Source: Hyaloperonospora brassicae
Taxonomy: Eukaryota; Oomycota; Peronosporomycetes; Peronosporales; Peronosporaceae
Assembly (NCBI GenBank): GCA_947650285.1
Contig: CANTFL010000702.1
Location: forward strand, 1 to 34,588
Length of the DNA stretch: 34,588 nt
Direction: 5' to 3'
Shown: piece by piece, positions 8,974 through 19,233 of the stretch
Layout of the letters: each line of letters begins with the position of its first letter
Numbering within the stretch: position 1 is the stretch's first letter
Program-made: the position numbers and the translations under genes
The notes under the pieces: model-generated
Told to the model about the DNA's origin: nothing
Databases searched by the model: none
What the model saw: only the letters and a program-made list of their open reading frames with translations

Positions 8974-10371
8974 TGTGGTGGAGTGGCGATCACAAAATTC
9001 TTGTGATCCCGACTCTCCACTGGCTCCCGGACGACCGACTTACGGAGGAGGTACATCGATTCCGTGCTTTATGTCTTCTTGATCAACTTGTGTACCCGTC
9101 GGTGGGCGGGTTGCGCTTTTCTTAGTGGACTTGAGCTGAAGCTGAACTTGACCGTTTTGGGTATAGGTGTTGATCGGGTGGAAATTCTTCACCCGGTCAA
9201 ACGTGGGTTGAATCGAGTGGAAACTCTTCCCTCGATCGCTTGTAACTTGGGCGCTCTCTCAGAGTCGCCTTTGTCAACGGTGATTCTTGATCCGCGAGCC
9301 TTCTGACCACTTGAGCCGTCTCGCGATCTTGAATCTAAACCTTTAGGTTCCCTGCGTCCTATCGCAGTTGGGGTGATGACAACTGATGTTCCGCCCGGCC
9401 AAACAATACAGTGGCAAAGATTGCAGAGACGCGGGTGACTCTCTATTCAATGGGAGGCCAAATTTCCCGCCCGGGAGAAGTCGACGCGTGTCTTTCGTTG
9501 CAAATTCAATTCTCTTCAATATTAACTGACCAAATCCAAAACCTATGGCCATGCCTATCTGTTCGCTAGGTCTCTTTATCGTATCGCCTGTCTATGTAAT
9601 TCACTTCTTGCATCATGTGGTCCACAGCAGACAATCCGTATTGGACCGCAAGGCAGTGGATCGCGGTACAGTGGATCGCGAAAAGTTATTCGCTGTATGT
9701 GATCCACACCCATTATTTGATCCACCTCGATCCGCTTCATTGTGGATCGCTCCATAGTGGATCGCCGTATAGTGGATCGCGAGGTAGTGGATCGCGGTAT
9801 GTGATCCACACCCATAATGTGATCCACCTCGATCCGCTTCATAGTGGATAGCTCCATTGTGAATCGCGGTATAGTTGATCGCGGTGCAGTGGACCGCGGT
9901 GTGTGATCCACACCCATTATGTGTACACGCAATTATATGTCCACACAATCAAGAATTACACACCCAGGGTGGATCGTGATCAATCTTTTGAGTTGCTGAT
10001 CGAGCATCTACCGTCGGGTCACAGTCACTTCTGAGATCTCGCATGTTTGATGATCTTGGCGATCCACTCCTCCGGCTTGATTCTATATTCACCTATCTTC
10101 CATTGCCGTTAGCAATCCAGTGCTTCGGTTGATGCTCACCCGTTGAGTTATCCGGTCCTTGTAATTTGTCGATCCAAGCCCTTGTAATTTAGTTATCCCA
10201 GCCCTTGATCGCGGGTCGCGATCGGCCAATTATTGATCCTCGACTATACTCCTTCTTGACCGTTGGGTAGATCAATCCGAATAACTTCAACAGCCGTTTT
10301 CTGTCGCCCAGTCGTCTGATCCCATCCTGCGTTCCAACGCCACGGTTAAATCTCGTGATCACTTTACCACA
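8974..10371 (-). repeat. 3' LTR of element C
   Basis: On the minus strand it begins TGTGGTAAAGTG at 10371 and ends CACTCCACCACA at 8974, so the ends are imperfect inverted repeats with TG...CA. The polypurine tract lies just before it. It is almost identical to the opposite-facing LTR at 7278-8642 and more different from its own partner at 19234-20412, which lacks about 217 bp of the 102-bp repeat array. Confidence 0.85.
9626..9921 (-). repeat. 102-bp tandem repeat in the 3' LTR of element C
   Basis: This is the mirror copy of the array at 7695-7990, with the same three periods and GATC-rich units. The array in the 5' LTR (about 19890-19975) has shrunk to roughly one period. Confidence 0.8.
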
Positions 10372-10386
10372 ATTGTCCCCTGCACC
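10372..10386 (-). promoter_or_regulatory. Polypurine tract of element C
   Basis: The minus strand reads GGTGCAGGGGACAAT immediately before the LTR start TGTGGT. It is conserved with 7161-7175 apart from one base. Confidence 0.65.
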
Positions 10387-11175
10387 GTCAGTCAACAAAT
10401 GGTGTCGACCTAGCTCTGCATTCTCTTGCATCTTGACATCTTTTGGTTTCAGACCTCCTCAGTACTTTAATCTGGCTGGTCATGCCTCATCGTATCAATA
10501 CTCACGATATTCATTATCGTGTGGACGCCATAGGTGTTCTTGTTGATAGTCGATCGTCCGTGTTGAGCGGGTAATGCAACCCCATATCTTCGGTTGGGCT
10601 CGCGTCTAGATGATTGCTGGACCGGTCTTGTGCACCACAATCCTCGACCATGATCCCGTCTGGTTAAATTGGTGGACAGTCTATGAACCCGACCACACTC
10701 ATCAGATTGCTGTCATTGATGACGTTCGATTCGCAAAATGGTTGCTTGGATCGGTGTTGCGCCTGATCGCTTCCCTCCCAGGTTCCGATTATTTAGCAAT
10801 CCGCCAGCAACTTCACCTTCTTCTTCCTTTCAAAATGTCGTCGGTAGTCGTCACCGCAAATCTTTCTGCCTTTTTATGGATCATCTTTGTTTCTTACAAT
10901 CCTCAACCGTGATCGCGTCTGGCTGATGGGTGGACCGTCTATAAATCCGATCAGCTATCTCTTGATAGACATCCTCGATTGCAATGGTCTCTACAAAACC
11001 AACCACTTCATTTGATCTATCACGCGCTCAAAAGCCGTCAATTATTTCTCTTTCAGTATCGATCAACAAAGCTGCATCCATTAATCAAAGATCTTCCATC
11101 GTTTTCTTATTCGTCGATCGTCAGATAAATTCATCTCTTTTGCGGATTATCATATACATCCACTGCAACCGGGCT
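10387..11175 (-). other. 3' untranslated region of element C, with a duplicated segment
   Basis: No coding block is recognised in these 789 bases. Two similar segments of about 90 bp start at 10637 and 10896 (both begin ACAATCCTC and include GTCTGG and GTGGAC.GTCTAT.AA.CCGA on the plus strand), an old tandem duplication with a spacing of 259 bp. The opposite-strand coiled-coil gene present at this place in element B is not recognisable here. Confidence 0.5.
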
Positions 11176-11500
11176 TCAATACCCCGGATCGCCACACGTC
11201 AACTCTCTCCCAGTACCCCCTCTGCAACCTTCTTGCAGGCCAATTCCGATCCGATACATCGGCCGTTCATCTACCGCCGTTTCGCGTGATTGCATCACCT
11301 CGAAACGATTCTTGCTGACCCGATCGTGATCTGAATCTTGCAGCAAGGCTCCACAGTTCAAGTCTTCCTCGTCTACCCATGTCGGATAGCCTGTTAAATT
11401 CCATTTCACCAGAAACTGGCGTTGAACTCTTCCAAAACGGGTCCGTCTGCCGGATTGCACATCCATTATATTCTCAACTTCAGATTCATCTTTATCTGAT
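11176..11500 (-). pseudogene. Element C: chromodomain
   Basis: From ATG 11466 the frame reads MDVQSGRRTRFGRVQRQFLVKWN, then GYPTWVDEEDLNCGALLQ. The Q-F-L-V-K-W...P-T-W-V pattern is a chromodomain core with two aromatic cage positions. It ends at TGA/TAA after GTGRELTCGDPGY. It is the last pol domain and in an active element would direct integration to particular chromatin. This single exon-like stretch is open, but it is cut off from the integrase by frame breaks upstream. Confidence 0.75.
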
Positions 11501-11508
11501 GTTCGTTC

Positions 11509-12900
11509 TCAGCTATCTTCCGGCAGCATGACTTTGTCAAAATCGAGGCAAACCGCCTCCTCAGGATTCATCTGGTATTTCGGCCGATCCGGGAAGTTCT
11601 TTACTCGATTAAGCTTGGATATAAGTATCAGTGGAAACAATCGATAGGGAGAACCCGAAACTTCCAACCGCACCGCGTGTCTTCCGCAGAGTTCCGTTAC
11701 CCGGAAAAGTCCGTGCCACATGTGTGCCATCTTTCGGGTATTTTCTTACTTCACTCGATCGAAATAGAGCCATACTTGCGATCAAACTTCGGTCTCACGT
11801 GATCCTCTCCCAGTATAGTGTCGATCGGCCCGATCTTGGATCGCGATCCGTAGCCGATTGTAAACGACTTTTCTCGCTTGTTGATACGACGCTGTATGTG
11901 ATATCGCCATCTTCGGGGCTCTCGACCCTTTTGTGTGGTGCTAACCAAGGGAAAAGTCGCTTCCAACGTCGATTGTGGGTACCAACCGTGGATCAGGTAG
12001 AACGGAGTATCTCCTCGCACACGATATTGTGCCATATTGATGACGACCGTCAACCTCTCGGAGTTCTCGTCTTAATCCGTCTGATTCGTATCCGTGACGT
12101 AAATTTTCAAAGCTCTCGTCAGTGTTTGCACCATTCGTTCTACTGTCCCATTTGCTTGAGGTTGATAATCCATGTTTGCACGTTGTTTCTACTTCGCGAT
12201 CCGATTAAAAGCTCGGAAAAAATCGGACATGAACCCTGGCTCTCGATCGTGGCGGGTAGCTTCGCTAGCGCCGAATATTCGAAACACACACTCCTAGAAA
12301 CTCTCAGCGATCGTTTTTGAAGTTCTGGAGGATCTCGCCTTGGCGATTACATACCCTGAGAACAGATCCACCTACAACAACAGCTCGGTGTTTCCTTAAA
12401 AAGATCGCGGTAGTGACGGGATGCGATCCATCACGAATATTTGAAACTGATAAGGGTCTTGGACATTCCTCGAAGAATTGCCGCGAAGAACAGGTTTTCC
12501 TTTTTCCGTCGTGCAATCGACACATTCTCCCACATAACGCTGGACGCTCCGATAGATTCCTCTCCAGTGAAAGGTATAAACGATCCGTTGGTACGTCCGA
12601 CGTATCCCTTGGCGGCCGCCCTCCAGACTGGTGTGGTAGTGGTGTAGAAAATCTTGCTGCAGTAGTTCTGGTATCACCAAAAGAACCAACTCCACCCGAT
12701 TATCTGGATCTTCCGTTAAACGAGGACAGTAAGTCGATAGTCCGATTTCGTCTACCTCATATTTGGACGCGATCCGAGCACATAGTTTCGCTTCTTCGAC
12801 ACTCAGCATCGTTTTTCCTCGATTCAAAATTTCTTCAGGTTGACAATTCACTTCTCCTATTCCTGTGCGTAATTAATTCTCTCGATTCTGATCTACCGAA
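11509..12900 (-). pseudogene. Element C: integrase
   Basis: The zinc-binding N-terminus lies in 12851-12396, with HHYHTSLEGG followed by HWRGIYRSVQRYVGECVDC (H-x3-H and C-x2-C). The three catalytic acids are visible in separate frames: VMDRIPSLPRSF near 12405, RHDREPGFMSDFF near 12240, and ANGTVERMVQTLTRA near 12130. The C-terminal part follows in 12053-11751 (YRVRGDTPFYLIHGW) and 11730-11509 (MWHGLFRVTELC, YRLFPLILISKLNRVK). Stops and frameshifts separate these pieces, so no integrase is made, although every catalytic residue can still be read. Confidence 0.85.
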
Positions 12901-13059
12901 AGGACTCCTTTTGCAGTAATTCAGGCGATCGCCGTATCCTTACGGCTGACCTAAAGACATCAGCTACCACCACTACCTAATTGACATTTTTGGGTGTCAA
13001 CAACTCGTCAAACCGGTTCAACGAACATAAATCTTGACGATCTTGATCGGATAGAGCGA

Positions 13060-13498
13060 TCAAGCCCTGATCTTGTTACAGATCCTTGATTGCCAGTCGA
13101 TCCGCACTCTGATTCCATTCCCTCTATATATGTAAGAATCTGTGGATCGGCCACGATCGGTGTTTCTCCACAGCCTTATGAAGTAGCAACTGCAATCTGG
13201 ACGCTTTGCAATCGATTTCTCCACGCATCTGCCGGATCAATAAGTTAAAATTTCCACACTTAATAATACGCTCTCGCGTTTGATCGGCCAAGAAATCGAA
13301 ACATAGTACCAATTCACGGTACTCAGCATCATTCACTGTCAAGTACGTCGCATATTCGGCTGCAGCAGTCACTATCTTCCATTGTGGGAGCTTCCATATT
13401 ATTGCGCTATATGCCCCGACTTCCCGTTTGGTCCGGGCCGTTCTATCAAAACTGACCACCCAAAGATTTTCACCCTTCTGCACCGTTGGTGGAGGCAT
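13060..13498 (-). pseudogene. Element C: second, plant/archaeal-type RNase H
   Basis: The frame 13498-13124 reads WVVSFDRTART..GAYSAIIWKL (first Asp), VNDAEYRELVLCFD (Glu) and CGNFNLLIRQMRGEIDCKA, where the usual GDS Asp is Asn. After a TAG the same frame continues with REWNQSADRLA, which holds the last Asp. The layout matches type I RNase H of the plant/archaeal kind (RVT_3-like). It lies after the normal RNase H at 13501-14000, so the element has two. The Asn in place of the third acid suggests inactivation even without the stop. Confidence 0.75.
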
Positions 13499-13500
13499 AC

Positions 13501-14000
13501 TTATAGTATATTTCGGCTGTTTCTGAGGGGGGTGGCGATCAACATTTCGTCAAACCCTTCGCGTGGGGTAATGCTGGCAGCGAGTGTACCCAGGATTTCA
13601 TCTTCTCCTGTATTACACGTCTTGATATCTAGCGTCCAGTTCGATAACAATGCATCCCATCTCCCTATCCTCCCATTTAGACCGAAAGATTGCACCAACC
13701 AGGCCAACGTCGAATGGCGCGTGAGCACCTTTATTTCACGTGATACCGACATAGTGTAGCCGATATCCAGGATGCGCAACAGAGCTAAAACCTCTTTTCC
13801 ACCATTCCAGAGTTAATCTCGTTGGAGTTTAACGTTCGGCTCGTGAACGTTACAGGCCAGTATATGCCGTCGTGTTCTTGTAGCAAAGCTGCAGATACTG
13901 ACCATTTACTAGCATAGACCACGACCATTGGAGGACGATCCGAATCGAAGTGTATAAGAATCGGAGTTTTAGCGATCTTATCCTTCAACATGGTGAACGA
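13501..14000 (-). pseudogene. Element C: RNase H following the RT
   Basis: 13991-13785 reads MLKDKIAKTPILIHFDSDRPP, then VVVYASKWSVSAALLQEH and WPVTFTSRTLN, the standard Gypsy RNase H opening (here YAS in place of the usual D-A-S). 13779-13501 continues with ILDIGYTM...REIKVLTRHSTLAWL and GRIGRWDALLSNWTLDI. A frame break separates the two pieces. This domain degrades the RNA strand during reverse transcription in an intact element. Confidence 0.75.
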
Positions 14001-14210
14001 AATCTTCGCTTTCTCCCATAGACTGATGTCCGTTGAGGTCCGGTCGTCCCCTCAAACACAAGAAGACGCTGGATCCCCCCTTGTAAGACCGACACGATCT
14101 GGATCGCTGTCACCGTGATCTTTGCGATCGTCTACTTTCGGATCGCCCCCTACAACACTGAAATGATCTGGATCGCTGTCAAGTTGATTTTTGTGGTCAT
14201 CCACTCTCTA

Positions 14211-15060
14211 TTATATCGGCATAGATGACTCCATCCATTCCATGCGGCGGATTTTGTGGAAATCTGCTTCGCTTAGTTTGTAGAGCACTAATGCGTAGAT
14301 TGCAAAGTCTTTAATGAATCGGCTATAGTAACTTAAACTTTCCAGGAACGACTGCATCGACCGCAGCGTTCGAGAAAATGGGATATTAACTAGCGATTTG
14401 ATACCTTTGGGTGGGCTTTCAATCCACCGAGCAATACTTGATGACCGAGATAATTCAACTTGCGCCGTCCTCGAAACCTTCGACAAATTCCGTTTGTTGC
14501 ATACACGTAGCAATCCTTCTACCATTTCATACAGAGCAGTCCACGATGTAGCTGGGATCAATATGTCATCGATGTACGATCTTCGATCTAGCATTGAAGG
14601 TGTCTGACTGGTGTCCGGTTCCCCTTCTGTGAACACAACGATCCGTTTGGACGGCTCCATAGAGGAGGCATCCGGATCAGCACCAATCTTCATATACCCA
14701 TACAATGCATTGCCGATCTGTCGTTGGTAAATCTGCGGAGCATTCTTTAACCTAAACGGTATCCGTAGCCATTCAAACAAGCCTGATGGCGTAATGAATG
14801 CGGAAACACTTCTTGCTCGTTCCGTCATCTCTACCACCCAAAATCCGCTCGCCATGTCCAAAGAGCAATACCACATTGCTTTGTCCATGTCTCATAATAG
14901 TTCGCTGATCAATGGCATTGGATATACCATCAGCCTTGTTAGCTAATTTACTCGTCGACAATCGATACACAATCGAATGTCCTCGCCATTCTTCTTCATA
15001 ATTACGACGATCGGTGAAGCCCATAGTGATGTGGAAGGTCGGATAATCTTGGCTGATAGC
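14211..15060 (-). pseudogene. Element C: reverse transcriptase
   Basis: Entry motifs lie at about 15050-14890 in a frame with stops (PIVVIMKKNGEDIRLCID). The long open stretch 14888-14211 starts DKAMWYCSLDMASGFW, holding the first catalytic Asp, then GLFEWLRIPFRLKNAPQIYQ and the YIDDILIPA catalytic box near 14590-14560. Later blocks (GIKSLVNIPFSRTLRSMQSFL, SYYSRFIKDFA) are the thumb and connection. The stretch is 225 codons, the longest intact part of pol. The insert between GYMKI and the YIDD box is Asp/Ser-rich, a variable loop in this family. Confidence 0.85.
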
Positions 15061-15762
15061 AGTCCTATAATCGAAATCGCTAGATTTTCAAGAAACTTGG
15101 GCGCTACTGGCCGTACCCTTTAGGCGACCGGGCTCGCTCCTCTTACGCCAATATCGCATATCACCCCCCGTGTGGCTGGAGGGAGTGCGTTCCCCTTGCC
15201 AATACGAAGGTGCTTGTTTCTTCAGATCAATTGTCTCAATCGTTCCTGGTCATCCGTCAGTGGCAAGTCTGGATCGCCTACCTGAATATCGTCAATCGTG
15301 ACTTCGGCAATAGGCTTAACAATATTAGGCAATACCGCCATGTGTTATTCTACATCTTCGGCGTACAATTCCCCACTTTTATGACGATAGATAAGGCGTC
15401 CGAATTTCCCGCGACGTGGTGATCCTCCTGACATTGCTCTTCGTCAATAGTTACATCTGGTGAAGGTCCCTTCTCTTTCTTCGACTGATCGCCTGCCCCG
15501 TCGGTCGTCGTTCGTTCGTAAATCACATTAATAACAGGCAGTACGATTGTTGATCGATGATCCGCATGGAGGTCGTCGATCACGTCACTCGATCCGTCAT
15601 GCTATCGATCGGTATCCCTATCCTTAGTCGTTTTACCTAGTACCCCTCGGGTACTCGATCGTCTCCGTCCGTCTCCTTGATCGTGTTAACGACACGTGGT
15701 AGTGAATCCACATGTGGAACAACTATCGCGTCTCGGATCGGACTGTCCGTTGATCCATTGAT
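15061..15762 (-). pseudogene. Element C: decayed protease-RT linker
   Basis: No conserved domain is seen. The longest minus-strand open stretch (15583-15350) is Asp/Glu/Lys-rich (for example KKEKGPSPDVTIDEEQCQ), as expected for the acidic linker between protease and RT in this kind of element. The assignment is by position. Confidence 0.4.
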
Positions 15763-16550
15763 TTATTTCGGTCGACTTAAAATCTTCCTCGGCGTAGGGT
15801 ATGGTGGGCGATCCAAAAGCGGACTAGCGTATTCGGGTGGTAGTTTTTTGTCTTTTTCTGTCGTTGCTATAAATTCTAGAGTCTGCCACTCGTTGTATTG
15901 TCGCGATCCAACCGAGACGTAGCCTGGGTATCGCGGCACCATGTTGGCAGCCATAATCCAACCTAAAGCCGGTCCGCGGTCGAGGGTAACTACTTTATCG
16001 CTGAGATTTGTGAGATGCAAGTACTTGATCCGACCGATCCCGGTGGTCACGGTGGATACCCATGTTGGATCGCGTCTCACCTACATCTTGGCGTTGAGCT
16101 GAATATTACCAATCTTATCTCTGTTAATATACCGACATGTAGAACCACGTGCTGTTCTGGGACCACGATCGGTTGCATGGACGATCCGTACAGAGGTCTA
16201 CGTCCTGCACGATAAATTCTCACTTTATCCGGCAATAGCAGCGTCCCATCCGCTAAATCCAGACGTATACCTGCGGTCACCATGAAATTCATACCCAAGA
16301 TCGCTTCTTGACCGACTTGTTCACCCACCCAAGTATCAAAATAGTACACCAGTGATTCATTTAGGGTGCTCTTGATCTTTGTAAGTCCTTCGGTCATGTA
16401 CGTGTTTTCACCTATCCCCAAACACTCTTGTTTATAATTCTGGTCGACGACACATCCTACCTTACAAGCAAAGGCAGTGTCCACGATCGAGATCTCAGCT
16501 CCTGAGTCCAGTAGCATTGTGGCCTTTTCGTTGTTTATCTTCCCAACCAC
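15763..16550 (-). pseudogene. Element C: retropepsin-type protease and following segment
   Basis: 16550-16077 reads VGKINNEKATMLLDSGAEISIVDTAFA, with the DSGA catalytic triad of an aspartic protease, then GVGEQ..GQEAILGMNFM, where ILGMNFM is the conserved hydrophobic-Gly block of the family. 16080-15763 continues in another frame. In an intact element it would cut the gag-pol polyprotein. The N-terminus before 16550 is disrupted. Confidence 0.75.
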
Positions 16551-16907
16551 TTTAGCTTTCTTAAACTATATTCCTGGTGTATGGTATTTCCAATCACCCC
16601 TTGACTTGCCTGGCGCTAAGACAAGTTCCATCTTGGTGGGCGATCGGGCGTACGCGTCATGTCTTCTGACACTCCAAACGAAAATAGATATTTTAAGGAA
16701 GCACATGCACTATTTGGATCATCGTGCTGATCACCTCTTTCATCGATCAACTTCCTATCCAAAAATGCATATATGCAGAGCCTGAAACGCTCGGCTCGTA
16801 CCATATTCCAACCTGGCGAGCGTCCTATTTAGAATCTTCTCGGCTTGTTCCGGCAACATCCCTGCATGCTTGGTATGAACATACCATTGGAGAAACATGC
16901 TATTAAA

Positions 16908-19233
16908 CTATTCCACCGGGCACAATCCTTCGTCGTGGAGGCTCTTGCATACAAAACACACGTAGAAGCATTTGTCCGCAGGATGACCTCTACGTCCGCA
17001 CTTCTGACACGTCAGTCGCTTCCAACATCCGCGATCTTCATTTCTCTTCGACCCACAGTGCGTACGCAGTGTTTGACGCTTCCCACGATGGTAGTGCCTC
17101 TCTTGATTAAATCTTTCGTTGTGGAAGATTGGGTCTCCTGGCTTCTGAGCGCGATCCGCAGCTGCAGAGATGTGCACATTGCATCGATCCGAGTCAGTAT
17201 CCGATCCGCTAGAGTCAACGTCTGATCCACTGCTCTCGCTTTCCACGTGGATAGCTCTCACAGCCGGGCCGGTTTCGCTGGCATTTGGGCCGCCTGTGAC
17301 GTAAGACGTTGTCGAAATTTCTTCGACACCATGGAGGCGTGATCTTCTTGGACTTCCATGCTCTCGCATTCTTGCAGCGTTTCTTCCAGATATTCTGCAT
17401 CTCCAAGGCGTATAATTGTCAACATTCTCGCCAGATCGCGATCGTCCAGGGTACTAATGTAATGGTTCACATGTTCCTTACGGGTAGTAGACGGTTCATC
17501 TCGTATCGGGATCTTCGCCCGAATTGCAGCCACATTCAGACGGTACAAGTACTCCAATGGAGTCGCGTTCAATCGTTTACGGGCTTGGTAATAGAGCCTT
17601 CCAACAGAGATGCCATCCTTCCCTCCATATTTATCCATGTAGCCTTCCAGGAGTGCTCTCCACGAAGTCCTCGTCGAGAGACTGAGCTTATTGTACCAGT
17701 CACGGGGCAGGTCCCGTGAGGAGATCGTTGAACACCACACACCTTTCCTCGTCGGGCGCTTGATCGCGTAAGAACGCTGACTTCACCTTAACGATTTAAT
17801 TTCTAGCTCTTTCTTCATTCTTCTATCGTCCAGAAAATTATTTTAGATCGTCCATGGCAGACATCCGAATCCTTTGGTTAGAGAACGCACCACCATCTGA
17901 TGCCCCTGTCGTTGCCACCTGTGGTAATGTCTTATTACCTTGGTCACTGCGCGCACGATCGTGGTCGTGCGATCTACTAAGACGCGATCCAACCGACTCC
18001 ATGTCTACATCCGGCATATCAATCTCCGATTCAGGTGGGTGAACGGCCGATCGTCCGCCGTTCATAAGGGCTTGTTCTAGCTCATATTTCTCCATGACCG
18101 CTCGAAAAAAGGATTTCGCCAGATCTGATTCCACCGTGTTCATGTACTACGTCGCCAGTGGCTTTCCCGCTTGTGCCTCTGCCTCATTTCGTTCAAATTT
18201 CTTCCACAATAGATCCGCGCCCCTTGGTCCTAGCGACATCCGTTGGATCTCGAACGAATTGTTCGAGTCCTCTTCTGATTCCGCTGAAGCATATCGGTAC
18301 GATACAGTGTGTTTATCCTTTGGGGAGCTGCTGATCGGTGTGAGAACTTGATCCATCGTGACTCGCTGCGTGATATGTTGATCTATCGTGCCGATCGGCG
18401 GGGTCGGGTTGTCTTCAGGAACACGTATGCCTATGAGCGGACTCAACGTCTTAAACAGCGACTGTCCGTCAGCGATCACGCAATTGTGGTTGCACTTTGG
18501 CCGAGTTTGTGCATCGAACGTTCTAGCAGTGAACCCCGCCTCGGTTAGCAGGTTAATTAGACGCCGTAGCGCCTCCAACACGTTGGGAGCTGGATTAGGT
18601 GCAGATATTGGTCCGCGTAGCGATCCGGTCAGTTTCGGCTTGATTGGATTAAGTACAGGGTCGCTTGACAACAGCTTCTTCAGCTTCATCAAGTGGCATT
18701 TCCGGCTGATTTCGTAGAATCGCCAATCTTTAACCTTCACTTCTCGATCCAATGACTGTGAGGCTTGATAAATCTTCTCCGTCTTGACCTTGTTGACGGC
18801 CTGTCTGTTCTTGTGACGTGTAGATCTTAATTCACCGAGACCAGCTTCTTAAAGACGTCTGAGCTCTTCGCTTCTTTTTTTGTCATTTCTTATGGTTCAT
18901 CTGATATTAATGAGAATCGCTTGGGGATTCCCCTAGGACTTTCATCCTGAAATCCGCACTTCGCAGCGAGATCTGCGGTGGCCCCCGAAGGACCTCAGGA
19001 TGGGACTGGGGTTGTTCTTCCACATCTTGCGACGGATATTCCTCTTTTATTTTCTTGTCGTCAAAGTCCCTCGTAAAACTTTGACGATCCGGAGATCCTT
19101 CATTCTCATGCGTCCGCGACAATCCCTCTTTTGCTGGCGCTTCTATCTTAAGTTCAGTATTGATCTTGCTTTCTTCGCTCAGGGACTCACGAGGAAATCC
19201 CGAGTCACCAGGAAATCCGGGCACGCGCACCAT
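16908..19233 (-). pseudogene. Element C: gag with zinc knuckle
   Basis: The frame opens at ATG 19233, overlapping the primer-binding site, and runs to 18907. Further pieces are 18752-18147, 18143-17838, 17740-17258 and 17369-16908. The capsid-like part is in 17740-17258 (DLPRDWYNKLSLSTRTSWRA, GRLYYQARKRLNATPLEYL). A CCHC zinc knuckle, CQKCGRRGHPADKC, lies near 17000-16955 and precedes CFVCKSLHDEGLC. The N-terminal half is Ser/Asp/Pro-rich and unassigned. Frame breaks occur about every 300-600 bp. Confidence 0.7.
19217..19232 (-). promoter_or_regulatory. Primer-binding site of element C
   Basis: The minus strand reads TGGTGCGCGTGCCCGG, beginning two bases after the 5' LTR end. It differs from the element B site (8644-8659) at one base. 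Confidence 0.65.

Larger units (their letters stand above)
7278..10338. repeat. Large LTR-LTR palindrome
   Basis: The left arm 7278-8642 and right arm 8974-10338 are inverted copies: each position p pairs with 17616 minus p along the whole arm (checked at several points, including 7278/10338, 7684/9932, 8310/9306 and 8642/8974). Arms are 1365 bp, the centre 331 bp. The arms are two LTRs of one family in head-to-head orientation, from elements B and C. Confidence 0.9.
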
